Shown: in pieces, positions 51,491 through 60,106 of the stretch
Position numbering within the stretch: position 1 is the first letter of the stretch
Layout of the letters: the number at the start of each line of letters is the position of its first letter
Assembly: GCA_048270225.1 (NCBI GenBank)
Contig: JBLWTG010000011.1
Span: 1-64,000 of the forward strand
Reading direction: 5' to 3'
DNA from: Allopusillimonas sp048270225
Lineage (GTDB): Bacteria > Pseudomonadota > Gammaproteobacteria > Burkholderiales > Burkholderiaceae_B
DNA length: 64,000 bases
Notes under the pieces: generated by a model
What the model was told of the DNA's origin: nothing
Databases searched by the model: none
The model's input: only the letters and a program-made list of their open reading frames with translations
Position numbers and translations under genes: made by a program

Positions 51491-53653
51491 ATGATCGAGC
51501 GAACGACTTGCAAGCGACTGCAGGTAGCGACCGAACTGTATCAATTTGTCGAGAAGGAGGCATTGCCCGGCACCGGTGTCTCGGCAGAGGCCTTCTGGGC
51601 AGGCTTTGACGCACTGGTACACGACCTGGCCCCTCGCAATCACGAGCTGCTGGCCGAACGCGATCGTCTCCAGGCGGAGCTGGACAACTGGTACCGCCAG
51701 CACCCCGGCCCGGTCAAGGATGCGGATGCCTATCGCGCCTTCCTGTCCAGCATCGGCTACCTCGCGTCCGCACCCAAGGACGTCGCCGTCAAGACCGACC
51801 GCGTCGATACCGAGATCACCCAGCAGGCAGGTCCCCAGCTTGTCGTACCTATTACCAATGCCCGCTATGCACTGAACGCTGCCAACGCGCGCTGGGGCAG
51901 TCTGTACGACGCCCTGTATGGCACCGATGCAATCTCCGAAGAAGACGGCGCCACCCGCGCCGGCGGCTACAACCCCAAGCGCGGCGAGAAAGTCATCGCC
52001 TTCGCCCGAAAATTCCTGGACGACAGCATTCCCCTGGCCACGGGCTCTCATGTCGATGCCACCGTCTATGCGGTGGTGGACAAGGCGCTGCAGGTCACCC
52101 TGGCCGACGGCAGCAAGGCCGCACTGGCCCAGCCCGACGCATTGCTCGGCTACCGCGGCGACGCCTCTGCCCCCGAAGCCCTCGTGTTCCGCCACAACGG
52201 TCTGCACTTCGAGATCCAGATCGACAAGTCCAACCCCATCGGCGCCCAGGACAAGGCTGGCGTCAAGGATGTCGTGCTCGAATCCGCGCTGACAACCATC
52301 ATGGACTGCGAAGACTCCATCGCCGCCGTCGACGCGCAAGACAAAGTACTGGCCTACCGCAACTGGCTGGGCCTGATGCAGGGCACGCTCACTGAAGAAG
52401 TCAGCAAGGGCGGCAAGACGTTTACACGCGCGCTCAATCCGGATCGCGAATACACGGGCACAGACGGCAAGACGCATTCGCTGCATGGCCGTTCGCTGAT
52501 GTTCATCCGCAACGTGGGCCACCTGATGACCAATCCGGCCATCCTCGACGAAAACGGCAACGAAGTGCCCGAAGGCATTCTGGACGCCGTGTTCACGTCG
52601 CTGATCGCCATGCACGACCTGGCGCGCAAGGGCAACTCGCGCGCCGGCTCCATCTATATCGTCAAGCCCAAGATGCACGGCCCTGACGAAGTCGCGTTTG
52701 CCAACGAGCTGTTCGCCCGCACCGAGCAGTTGCTCGGCCTGCCCGCCAACACCATCAAGATGGGCATCATGGACGAAGAGCGCCGCACCAGCGTCAATCT
52801 GAAAGCCTGCATCGCCTCGGCCCGCGAACGCGTCGCCTTCATCAACACCGGCTTTCTGGACCGCACCGGCGACGAGATGCACACCTCGATGGAAGCCGGC
52901 CCCATGGTCCGCAAGGGCGACATGAAACGCAGCGTCTGGATCGACGCCTATGAGCGCAACAACGTACAGACCGGCCTGGAATGCGGCTTGCGCGGCCAGG
53001 CGCAGATCGGCAAAGGCATGTGGGCCATGCCCGACCTGATGGCTGACATGCTGGTCCAGAAGATCGGCCACCTGAAGGCCGGCGGCAACACCGCCTGGGT
53101 GCCGTCGCCCACCGCGGCCACGCTGCATGCGCTGCACTACCATCAGGTCGATGTGCAGGAAGTCCAGCGCGGCATGGAAGGCAAGTCCGAGCCCCTGCTC
53201 GACAAAATCCTCACCATCCCGGTCGCCACCGACACCAACTGGTCTGACGAAGAAAAGCAGCAGGAACTGGACAACAACGCCCAAGGCATTCTGGGTTATG
53301 TCGTGCGCTGGGTCGACCAGGGCATAGGCTGCTCCAAAGTGCCGGACATCCATGATGTCGGCCTGATGGAAGACCGCGCCACCCTGCGCATCTCCAGCCA
53401 GCACATGGCCAACTGGCTGCGTCACGGCATCGTCAGCGAAGCGCAGGTCAGGGAAACCATGGAGCGCATGGCTGCAGTCGTTGATCAGCAGAATGCCGGC
53501 GATCCGGCCTACCGTCCCATGGCCGGTAATTTTGAATCGTCGGCCGCCTACAAGGCCGCCTGCGACCTGGTGTTCAAGGGCCTGGAACAGCCCAACGGCT
53601 ACACCGAGCCGTTGCTGCATACATGGCGCCAGAAGGTGAAAGCCGGCGCCTGA
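51491..53653 (+). CDS. glcB: Malate synthase G
   Basis: 720 residues, typical of the single-chain GlcB form, which condenses glyoxylate with acetyl-CoA to malate. Seen: VVPITNARYALNAANARWGSL, MDCEDSIAAVDAQDKVLAYR (active-site Glu/Asp), RSLMFIRNVGHLMTN, IVKPKMHGPDE, MGIMDEERRTS and IAFINTGFLDRTGDEMHTSM-like block around residue 445. It has its own promoter and terminator but lies directly after the glyoxylate operon, giving the cell two exits for glyoxylate. Confidence 0.97.
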   Translation: MIERTTCKRLQVATELYQFVEKEALPGTGVSAEAFWAGFDALVHDLAPRNHELLAERDRLQAELDNWYRQHPGPVKDADAYRAFLSSIGYLASAPKDVAVKTDRVDTEITQQAGPQLVVPITNARYALNAANARWGSLYDALYGTDAISEEDGATRAGGYNPKRGEKVIAFARKFLDDSIPLATGSHVDATVYAVVDKALQVTLADGSKAALAQPDALLGYRGDASAPEALVFRHNGLHFEIQIDKSNPIGAQDKAGVKDVVLESALTTIMDCEDSIAAVDAQDKVLAYRNWLGLMQGTLTEEVSKGGKTFTRALNPDREYTGTDGKTHSLHGRSLMFIRNVGHLMTNPAILDENGNEVPEGILDAVFTSLIAMHDLARKGNSRAGSIYIVKPKMHGPDEVAFANELFARTEQLLGLPANTIKMGIMDEERRTSVNLKACIASARERVAFINTGFLDRTGDEMHTSMEAGPMVRKGDMKRSVWIDAYERNNVQTGLECGLRGQAQIGKGMWAMPDLMADMLVQKIGHLKAGGNTAWVPSPTAATLHALHYHQVDVQEVQRGMEGKSEPLLDKILTIPVATDTNWSDEEKQQELDNNAQGILGYVVRWVDQGIGCSKVPDIHDVGLMEDRATLRISSQHMANWLRHGIVSEAQVRETMERMAAVVDQQNAGDPAYRPMAGNFESSAAYKAACDLVFKGLEQPNGYTEPLLHTWRQKVKAGA

Positions 53654-53707
53654 TCAGCGCCAGCGCCTGCCGCCGCATTCGGGCCGAACAACCCGTTGCG
53701 GCGGGAA

Positions 53708-53751
53708 CGCCCCCTCAGACTGCGCAGCAATGCAGTCTGAGGGGGCGTTTT
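53708..53751 (+). terminator. Strong intrinsic terminator after glcB
   Basis: CGCCCCCTCAGACTGC and its exact complement form a 16-pair stem at 53708-53747 with an eight-base loop, followed by TTTT, about 55 bases past the glcB stop. Confidence 0.9.
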
Positions 53752-53790
53752 ACATGGAAATCACCGTCACTATAGCGATGGAACAAAAAT

Positions 53791-53827
53791 GCCATACTGT
53801 GTTAATGCGCACGCCATACGTAACACA
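53791..53827. promoter_or_regulatory. Candidate antitoxin operator
   Basis: Inverted arms TGTGTTA (53798-53804) and TAACACA (53821-53827), overlaid by a direct repeat GCCATAC at 53791 and 53813, exactly 22 bases apart. It lies 13 bases before the antitoxin start, where autoregulatory sites of toxin-antitoxin operons usually sit. Confidence 0.5.
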
Positions 53828-53839
53828 TAGGGCAAATCC

Positions 53840-53992
53840 ATGAGCGAAGCGACCGACCACGATGCCTGGTTCCGCCATGAAGTGCAGTCTGCAATAGACG
53901 ACGCGAACATCGGTGACCTGGTCAGCGCTGAAGAAATCGAAGCCGACGCCAAGGCGTGGCGTGAATCAACACTGCGGCTTATCCAGAAATGA
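53840..53992 (+). CDS. Small RelB/StbD-like antitoxin (stability determinant)
   Basis: A 50-residue acidic protein starting MSEATDHDAWFRHEVQSAID and ending STLRLIQK. The DAWFR..V..AI pattern is that of the 'stability determinant' antitoxins that pair with RelE/ParE toxins. Its stop overlaps an ATG (ATGA), the usual coupling with a toxin gene, and the frame that opens there begins MKLAWTRAA, like many RelE/ParE toxins, but stops after 15 residues. A GC-rich inverted/direct repeat upstream could be its own operator. The antitoxin itself looks intact. Confidence 0.7.
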   Translation: MSEATDHDAWFRHEVQSAIDDANIGDLVSAEEIEADAKAWRESTLRLIQK

Positions 53993-54036
53993 AGCTGGCG
54001 TGGACCCGGGCCGCCTGCAATATCAATCTGGCGTAA
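53989..54036 (+). pseudogene. Truncated RelE/ParE-type toxin remnant
   Basis: ATG at 53989 overlaps the antitoxin stop. The frame encodes MKLAWTRAACNINLA and ends with TAA at 54034. The first nine residues resemble the start of RelE/ParE toxins (MKxxWTxxA), where about 80 more residues are expected. The rest has been lost: the following DNA is the 3' end of the opposite-strand GntR gene. A deletion that fused the two is the simplest reading. Confidence 0.55.
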
Positions 54037-54709
54037 AAAAATCCGGATGCGATGCGCGTATCGTATCGGCATACGCCAGCGTACCCGACAAGTGCTTGCG
54101 CAGGCGTTCCTGGGCGGCGACGGCATCGCCTGCCTGAATCGCCTGAAACACCTCGCGGTGGTCCGTCACAATACGGCTGAGCTTGCCCGCCGCAGGCAGA
54201 TGCAGCCGCCGCAATCGATCGATATGGCCGCTGCGGCTGCGCACCAGCACCCATAGCGCATCCTTGCCGGTGGCCTGATACATGCTGCGGTGAAAAGCCT
54301 GGTCAGCCTCGGTGAATCCGCCGAAATCGCCGGCATCGCGCAGCGCTTCCTGCCGGGCAACGATAGCGGCCAGGTCCGCGAGCAGCCCCGGTGGACGTGC
54401 CAAGGCGATATCGCGCACGATCTCCAGCTCTATGGCCCGTCGCAGAAAATGCGTCTCCTGTGCATACGCCATATCGATCAGGCTTACCCGGGTGGCGGAT
54501 TGCGGAAACACATCCACCAGCCTTTCCTCGGCCAGCTTGAGCAAGGCCTCGCGCACCGGCGTCTGGCTGATGCCAAACTCCAGCGCCAACTGGGGCCGCG
54601 ACAGCGACACGCCGGGCTCCAGTTCCAGCGAGACTATCCTTGCCCTGAGCAGCTCATAAAGCTGCGGCACGGCATGTTTCGCACGGTCTAGCCCGTTAGT
54701 GGTATGCAT
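54023..54709 (-). CDS. GntR-family regulator (FCD subfamily)
   Basis: 228 residues. Winged helix-turn-helix (LEPGVSLSRPQLALEFGISQ, TPVREALLKLAEERLVDVFP) and FCD ligand domain with metal His candidates (FTEADQAFHRSMYQATG, VTDHREVFQAIQAGDAVAAQ). ATG 54709 is chosen; a TTG at 54721 is possible. It is divergent from the ABC/dehydratase/RraA cluster with a large palindrome in between (54761-54782), so it is the likely repressor of that cluster. Confidence 0.92.
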   Translation of the reverse strand: MHTTNGLDRAKHAVPQLYELLRARIVSLELEPGVSLSRPQLALEFGISQTPVREALLKLAEERLVDVFPQSATRVSLIDMAYAQETHFLRRAIELEIVRDIALARPPGLLADLAAIVARQEALRDAGDFGGFTEADQAFHRSMYQATGKDALWVLVRSRSGHIDRLRRLHLPAAGKLSRIVTDHREVFQAIQAGDAVAAQERLRKHLSGTLAYADTIRASHPDFFTPD

Positions 54710-54760
54710 AGAGGAAAACAATCAAAGTAATCGGCTGGTGAAATTTATCATTTACAATTC

Positions 54761-54782
54761 ATATACTAATATATTAGTATAT
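54761..54782. promoter_or_regulatory. 22-bp perfect palindrome, candidate GntR operator
   Basis: ATATACTAATA and its exact complement form an uninterrupted 22-base palindrome in the middle of the 129-base gap between the GntR gene and the ABC receptor gene. Its AT content also makes it a likely promoter region for both. Binding by the adjacent GntR protein is inferred. Confidence 0.65.
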
Positions 54783-54838
54783 TTGAAAGTGATTTGCAGC
54801 ACCTTTCCACTCAAAGGTAGTTCAAACGGAGCGAGACA

Positions 54839-55852
54839 ATGAAATCCACACGCAACTATGCGGCCGCTGTACTCATGGCGGCCGTCGGCATGACGGCCAC
54901 CTGCGCCTACGCACAACAAAAAACCGAAATCACCATCACCAAGCAGCCCAGTATTCTTTACCTGCCTGCCCTGGTCATGCAAAAGCAGCATCTGATCGAA
55001 AAATACGCCGCCCAGAACGGCGTGAAGGATCTCAAGGTGAACTGGCGCTCCTTCAGCAGCGGCGGGGCATCTACAGACGCCCTGCTGTCGGATAACGTCG
55101 AGATCGTCAACAGCGGTGTGGGCAATCTGCTCTTGCTGTGGGATCGCACCAAAGGCAAGGTCAAGGGCATCACCACCAATTCCGCCCTGCCCCTGGCATT
55201 GGTCACCCGTGATCCCAAAATCAAGTCCATCAAGGACTTTGGCCCCAAAGACAAGATCGCCGTACCCACTGTGCGCGTCTCAACCCAGGCCATTCTTTTG
55301 CAGATGGCAGCCGAAAAGGAATGGGGCCCGGATAACTGGTCCAAGCTGGACGCCAATACCGTGCAGCTTGGCCACCCCGACGCTGCGGCCATGCTCGCCA
55401 ATCCCAATGGTGAGATCAGCACCCACTTTGCCGCCCCGCCCTATTACTACAAGGAACTGAAGACCGTTCCCAATGCGCATGTCCTGCTGCGCTCGAACGA
55501 CATCATCGATGGCGGGCTGTCGCAATCAACACTGTTCACCACAACCAAGTTTGCTGAAGCCAACCCCGTCATCATCAAGGCCGTGCTGGCTGCATCCAAG
55601 GAAGCCATCGGTTTCATCAAGGAGCATACGCCCGAGGCCGTGGACATCTATCGCGAAATCAGCGGCGACAAGACCAGCCGCGAGGAGCTGCTGGACATGC
55701 TCAAGCAACCGGGCATGATGGACTTCCAGATGGCGCCGGCAGGCTCAATGAAGTTCGCCAAACACATGGTCAAGGTGGGCATCCTCAAAACCGAGCCCAA
55801 AGCATGGACGGATTATTTCCTGCCTGAATCGGCCAACCTGAACGGAAGCTGA
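54839..55852 (+). CDS. ABC transporter substrate-binding protein, NitT/TauT (SsuA/NMT1-like) type
   Basis: 337 residues with a signal peptide (KSTRNYAAAVLMAAVGM, cleavage near AYA) and a SsuA/ThiY-like receptor fold: ITKQPSILYLPALVMQKQHLIEKY-type start, GGASTDALLSDNVEIVNSGV and LPLALVTRDPKIKSI. Such receptors usually bind sulfonates, nitrate, pyrimidine precursors or aromatic acids. Here the partners are a sugar-acid-type dehydratase and an RraA-like aldolase, so a hydroxylated organic acid is likely. It is first of the cluster; the ATPase starts two bases after its stop. Confidence 0.9.
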   Translation: MKSTRNYAAAVLMAAVGMTATCAYAQQKTEITITKQPSILYLPALVMQKQHLIEKYAAQNGVKDLKVNWRSFSSGGASTDALLSDNVEIVNSGVGNLLLLWDRTKGKVKGITTNSALPLALVTRDPKIKSIKDFGPKDKIAVPTVRVSTQAILLQMAAEKEWGPDNWSKLDANTVQLGHPDAAAMLANPNGEISTHFAAPPYYYKELKTVPNAHVLLRSNDIIDGGLSQSTLFTTTKFAEANPVIIKAVLAASKEAIGFIKEHTPEAVDIYREISGDKTSREELLDMLKQPGMMDFQMAPAGSMKFAKHMVKVGILKTEPKAWTDYFLPESANLNGS

Positions 55853-55854
55853 TC

Positions 55855-56637
55855 ATGGAGAACGCAAGCACTCCCGCCCTGCTGGAAGTAGACCAGGTCA
55901 CGCTGCGCTACAAGACGCCTGATGCCATCATCACTGCAACAGACAAGGTCAGCTTCTCAGTCAATGCGGGCGACCGCTTCGTTCTGCTGGGCCCCTCGGG
56001 CTGTGGCAAATCCACGCTGCTCAAGGCGGTCGGCGGCTACCTGTCACCCGAAGAGGGCGAGATACGCATCAAGGGTAAAAGGGTAGAGCGGCCGGGCGCC
56101 GACCGCATGATGGTCTTCCAGGAATTCGATCAACTGCTGCCCTGGAAGACCGTCCTGGAAAACGTCATGTTTCCGCTGCTGGTGGCACGCAAGATGCCGC
56201 GCAAACAGGCAGAGGAGCGAGCCCGCGCCTATGTGGAAAAAGTGCATCTGGGCAAGTTCGCCGACAGCTATACGCATCTGCTGTCGGGCGGCATGAAGCA
56301 GCGCGTGGCCATCGCGCGCGGCATGTGCATGGAACCGGACATTCTGCTGATGGACGAACCCTTTGCCGCCCTGGATGCACTCACTCGCCGGCAAATGCAG
56401 GATGAGCTGCTGCAGTTGTGGGAAGAAACCCGTTTTACCGTGATGTTCGTCACCCACTCCATCGCCGAAGCCATACGCATCGGCAATCGCATTCTGCTGC
56501 TGTCGCCGCACCCCGGCGAGGTCAAGGCGGAAGTCAGCAATGTAGAGACCATCGGCGAGGACGCCGCTGCCGCAGCAGGCCTGGAACAGGAAATCCATGG
56601 CCTGCTGTTTGACCAGGAAGGAGCACACCAGGCATGA
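55855..56637 (+). CDS. ABC transporter ATP-binding protein (NitT/TauT type)
   Basis: 260 residues with all ATPase motifs: Walker A GPSGCGKST, Q-loop FQEFDQLLPW, signature LSGGMKQRVAIARG, Walker B ILLMDEPFAALD and H-loop FVTHSIAEA. It powers the importer with the permease, whose ATG overlaps its stop by four bases. Confidence 0.95.
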   Translation: MENASTPALLEVDQVTLRYKTPDAIITATDKVSFSVNAGDRFVLLGPSGCGKSTLLKAVGGYLSPEEGEIRIKGKRVERPGADRMMVFQEFDQLLPWKTVLENVMFPLLVARKMPRKQAEERARAYVEKVHLGKFADSYTHLLSGGMKQRVAIARGMCMEPDILLMDEPFAALDALTRRQMQDELLQLWEETRFTVMFVTHSIAEAIRIGNRILLLSPHPGEVKAEVSNVETIGEDAAAAAGLEQEIHGLLFDQEGAHQA

Positions 56638-57500
56638 CTCGCGCCATCATCACCATGAAACAGCGCGCCGCTGCCGGCGACAACAGCAAGCCGGTCGTGC
56701 TTGCCCGGAAACTGCCGCTCATAGAACGCATCTGGGCCGATGCGTTTGTACGCAAGTCCTTCATCATCCTGCTGCTTGCCATTGCCTGGCAGGTATATGG
56801 CAGCTGGCTGGACAACCCCCTGCTGTTCCCGACGCTGACCGACACCGTGCAATCCTTTATCGACCGCATCGGCGATGGCGTGCTGGTCGATCGCGCCTGG
56901 ACCTCGCTCAAAGTACTGCTCATCGGCTACAGCGTCGGCATTGTCATCGCCGCCGTGATCACCGTGCTGGCCATCAGCACACAGATCGGCACGGACTTTC
57001 TCGAAGTCATGACAGCCATGTTCAACCCGCTGCCCGCCATTGCACTGCTGCCGCTGGCCCTGATCTGGTTCGGCCTGGGCACCACCAGCATCGTCTTTGT
57101 ACTGCTGCATTCGGTCGTGTGGGTGGTGGCGCTCAATACCCAGTCTGGCTTCATGGCCGTATCCCAGACACTGCGCATGGTGGGCCGCAACTATGAACTG
57201 ACCGGACTGCGCTATGTCGCCCGCATCCTCATCCCGGCGGCTTTTCCTTCCATTCTCACCGGCCTGAAAATCGGCTGGGCCTTTGCCTGGCGTACCCTTA
57301 TTGCCGCGGAACTGGTTTTTGGCGTGGCCTCCGGACAGGGCGGCCTGGGCTGGTTCATTTTCGAGAACCGCAACCTGCTGGACATCCCCGCTGTCTTTGC
57401 CGGCCTGCTCACCGTCATCATCATTGGTCTGATCGTGGAGAACTTCGTGTTCAGGCTGATCGAGAAAAAAACCGTGCGCCGCTGGGGCATGCAAAGCTAG
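56634..57500 (+). CDS. ABC transporter permease (NitT/TauT type)
   Basis: 288 residues with about six membrane helices and the EAA-type loop around LTGLRYVARILIPAAFPSIL, followed by KIGWAFAWRTLIAAEL, typical of SsuC/TauC permeases. Start ATG 56634 overlaps the ATPase stop. The dehydratase gene follows 20 bases downstream on the same strand. Confidence 0.94.
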   Translation: MTRAIITMKQRAAAGDNSKPVVLARKLPLIERIWADAFVRKSFIILLLAIAWQVYGSWLDNPLLFPTLTDTVQSFIDRIGDGVLVDRAWTSLKVLLIGYSVGIVIAAVITVLAISTQIGTDFLEVMTAMFNPLPAIALLPLALIWFGLGTTSIVFVLLHSVVWVVALNTQSGFMAVSQTLRMVGRNYELTGLRYVARILIPAAFPSILTGLKIGWAFAWRTLIAAELVFGVASGQGGLGWFIFENRNLLDIPAVFAGLLTVIIIGLIVENFVFRLIEKKTVRRWGMQS

Positions 57501-57520
57501 CCAACTGAAGCAGAGACATC

Positions 57521-59248
57521 ATGAAGAAACCCGAGACACTACGAAGCGCGCGCTGGTTTGCGCCCGACGACCTGCGCGGATTCGGACACCGATCCCGCAT
57601 GATGCAAATGGGCTATGGTCCCGAGGACTGGGCCGGCAAGCCTGTCGTGGGCATCATCAACACCTGGTCCGACATCAATCCTTGCCACGCCCATTTCAAG
57701 CAGCGCGTCGAAGACATCAAGCGTGGCGTGCTGCAGGCCGGCGGTTTCCCCATCGAACTGCCCGCGCAGTCGCTGGCCGAACAATACGTCAAGCCCTCGA
57801 CCATGCTCTATCGCAACATGCTCGCCATGGAAACCGAAGAGCTCATCCGTTGCCATCCGATAGACGGCGTGGTGCTCATGGGCGGCTGCGACAAAACGAC
57901 CCCGGCCTTGCTCATGGGCGCGACCAGCGCCGGCGTGCCCGCCATCTATGTGCCGGCCGGGCCCATGCTGCGCGGCAACTGGGAGGGCAAGACGCTGGGA
58001 TCCGGATCGGATGCCTGGAAGTACTGGGATGAGCGGCGCGCAGGAAAAATATCACCCGTGCAATGGTTGGGCATAGAAGGCGGTATCGCCCGCTCGCACG
58101 GTCACTGTATGACCATGGGTACCGCCAGTACCATGACGGCCATTGCCGAAGCGCTGGGCATGACGCTGCCCGGCGCTTCCTCCATTCCGGCGCCCGACGT
58201 CAATCACATACGCATGTGCGCCGCCTCCGGCCGGCGCATCGTCGAGATGATCCACGAAGACCTCACGCCGGACAAAATCCAGTCGCATGCGTCTTTCATC
58301 AACGCCATTCACGTAGCCATGGCCATGGGATGCTCGACCAACGCCATCATCCACGTCATCGCACAAGGCAAACGGGCAGGCCATGACATCAGCCTGGACG
58401 ACTTCGACCAGGCCAGCCGCACGATTCCCGTGATCGCCAACATCCGGCCCACCGGCGACCGCTATCTGATGGAAGACTTCTACTATGCCGGCGGACTCAG
58501 GGCCATGATGGCGCAGATGAAACCGCTGCTGGACCTGGACGTCATGACCGTCAGCGGCCAGACGCTGGGCGACACGCTCAAAGACGCAGAAGTCTATAAC
58601 GACGATGTCATACGCAGCCTGGACAATCCGATTTACGCGGAAGGCTCGCTGGCCGTGCTCAAGGGCAATCTCGCGCCGGACGGCTGTGTGATCAAACCGG
58701 CCGCCGCCGAGCAACGCCTGCTGCAGCACACAGGCAAGGCGCTGGTCTTTGACAGCTATCCCGACATGAAGGCCAGGATCAACCAGCCCGACCTGGACGT
58801 TACCGCCGATCACGTGCTGGTGCTGCGCAATGTCGGGCCTCAAGGTGGCCCAGGCATGCCGGAGTGGGGCATGATCCCCATTCCGCAAAAACTCGTGGAG
58901 CAAGGTGTGCGCGACATGGTCCGCATCTCGGATGCCCGCATGAGCGGAACCAGCTATGGCGCCTGCATCCTTCATGTTGCACCGGAGGCGTATATCGGCG
59001 GGCCATTGTCGCTGGTCGAAACAGGCGATGAAATCAGTGTGGATGTCGCCGCCCGCCGCATATCGATGAACGTCGCGCCCGATGAGCTGGCCCGGCGGCA
59101 AGCCGCCAGAACAGCGCCGCCCCCCCGCTATGGAAGAGGCTATGGCTGGATGTTTTCCCGCCACATCCAGCAGGCCGACAGCGGCTGCGATTTCGATTTC
59201 CTGCAAACCGGCTTCGGCCCGGCGTCAGGTGAGCCAGACATTTTCTAG
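57521..59248 (+). CDS. IlvD/Edd-family dehydratase
   Basis: 575 residues. Fe-S ligand and catalytic segments of the family are present: TWSDINPCHAHFKQRVEDI, VVLMGGCDKTTPALLMG, ARSHGHCMTMGTASTM and RISDARMSGTSYGACILHVA. Its overall pattern is closer to sugar-acid dehydratases (arabonate, xylonate, galactonate) than to biosynthetic IlvD, judged from the loop around GHCMTMG and the length. It would convert an imported 2,3-dihydroxy acid to a 2-keto-3-deoxy acid, a fitting substrate for the RraA-like aldolase nine bases downstream. Confidence 0.9.
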   Translation: MKKPETLRSARWFAPDDLRGFGHRSRMMQMGYGPEDWAGKPVVGIINTWSDINPCHAHFKQRVEDIKRGVLQAGGFPIELPAQSLAEQYVKPSTMLYRNMLAMETEELIRCHPIDGVVLMGGCDKTTPALLMGATSAGVPAIYVPAGPMLRGNWEGKTLGSGSDAWKYWDERRAGKISPVQWLGIEGGIARSHGHCMTMGTASTMTAIAEALGMTLPGASSIPAPDVNHIRMCAASGRRIVEMIHEDLTPDKIQSHASFINAIHVAMAMGCSTNAIIHVIAQGKRAGHDISLDDFDQASRTIPVIANIRPTGDRYLMEDFYYAGGLRAMMAQMKPLLDLDVMTVSGQTLGDTLKDAEVYNDDVIRSLDNPIYAEGSLAVLKGNLAPDGCVIKPAAAEQRLLQHTGKALVFDSYPDMKARINQPDLDVTADHVLVLRNVGPQGGPGMPEWGMIPIPQKLVEQGVRDMVRISDARMSGTSYGACILHVAPEAYIGGPLSLVETGDEISVDVAARRISMNVAPDELARRQAARTAPPPRYGRGYGWMFSRHIQQADSGCDFDFLQTGFGPASGEPDIF

Positions 59249-59257
59249 GAGTAAACC

Positions 59258-59977
59258 ATGTCCGCATTGACGGCAGCCATCAAGGCGCAGCTCGAACAGG
59301 TCAGCGTCGCCACCATCACCACCACGCTGTTCAAGCGCGGCCTGCGCAACCAGCTCATACAGAACGTGTCTCCAGTGGGCCAGGGCAAGCGCCGCATGAT
59401 AGGCCCCGCTTACACGCTGCGCTACATGCCCGCACGCGAAGACCTGAATCAACTGGCCGTCTTTCGCGACCGCGGCCATCCACAGCGCAAGGCCGTGGAG
59501 GAATGCCCGCCTGGGGCTGTACTGGTCATGGACAGCCGCAAGGACGGACGCGCCGCATCGGCCGGCGGGATTCTGGTCACGCGCCTGCAGCAGCGCGGCG
59601 TAGCCGGCGTGGTGACCGACGGCGGCTTTCGCGATTCGCCCGAAATCGGATTGCTGGACATGCCCGCCTATCATCACCATCCCGCACCGCCCACCAACCT
59701 GACCCTGCACCAGGCCATTGCCATCAATGAGCCCATAGGCTGCGGCGACGCGCCTGTTTTTCCCGGCGACATCATTTTCGGGGATGAAGAAGGCGTCGTG
59801 GTGATTCCCGCACACCTGGTCGCGGAAGTCGCCCAGGAAGCCTTTGACATGACGGCCTTCGAGGACTTCGTCACGGAAAAAGTGCGTGAAGGCCGCTCGA
59901 TACTGGGACTGTACCCTGCCACCGATCCGGACACGCTGCCCGAGTTCGAAGCCTGGCGCAAGCAACATTCCCGCTAG
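59258..59977 (+). CDS. RraA-like (class II pyruvate aldolase-type) protein
   Basis: 239 residues of the RraA/HMG-aldolase fold. The G-x20-R-D substrate and metal motif is present in SAGGILVTRLQQRGVAGVV followed by TDGGFRD, as is GDEEGVVVIPAHL near the C-terminus. Members either regulate RNase E or cleave 4-hydroxy-4-methyl-2-oxoglutarate and related 2-keto acids; the added N- and C-terminal length and gene context favour an aldolase. It is the likely second step after the dehydratase. Confidence 0.9.
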   Translation: MSALTAAIKAQLEQVSVATITTTLFKRGLRNQLIQNVSPVGQGKRRMIGPAYTLRYMPAREDLNQLAVFRDRGHPQRKAVEECPPGAVLVMDSRKDGRAASAGGILVTRLQQRGVAGVVTDGGFRDSPEIGLLDMPAYHHHPAPPTNLTLHQAIAINEPIGCGDAPVFPGDIIFGDEEGVVVIPAHLVAEVAQEAFDMTAFEDFVTEKVREGRSILGLYPATDPDTLPEFEAWRKQHSR

Positions 59978-60106
59978 CAGGCGTCCACACAGACAGCATA
60001 AACCACGCAAACCCCGCCACCCGCACAAACATCTGGAGTACATTAGCTCATTGCTGCACGTTCTAAGCCCCTGACCTATGGCTGGAACAGCATTCAAACC
60101 AAAAGC

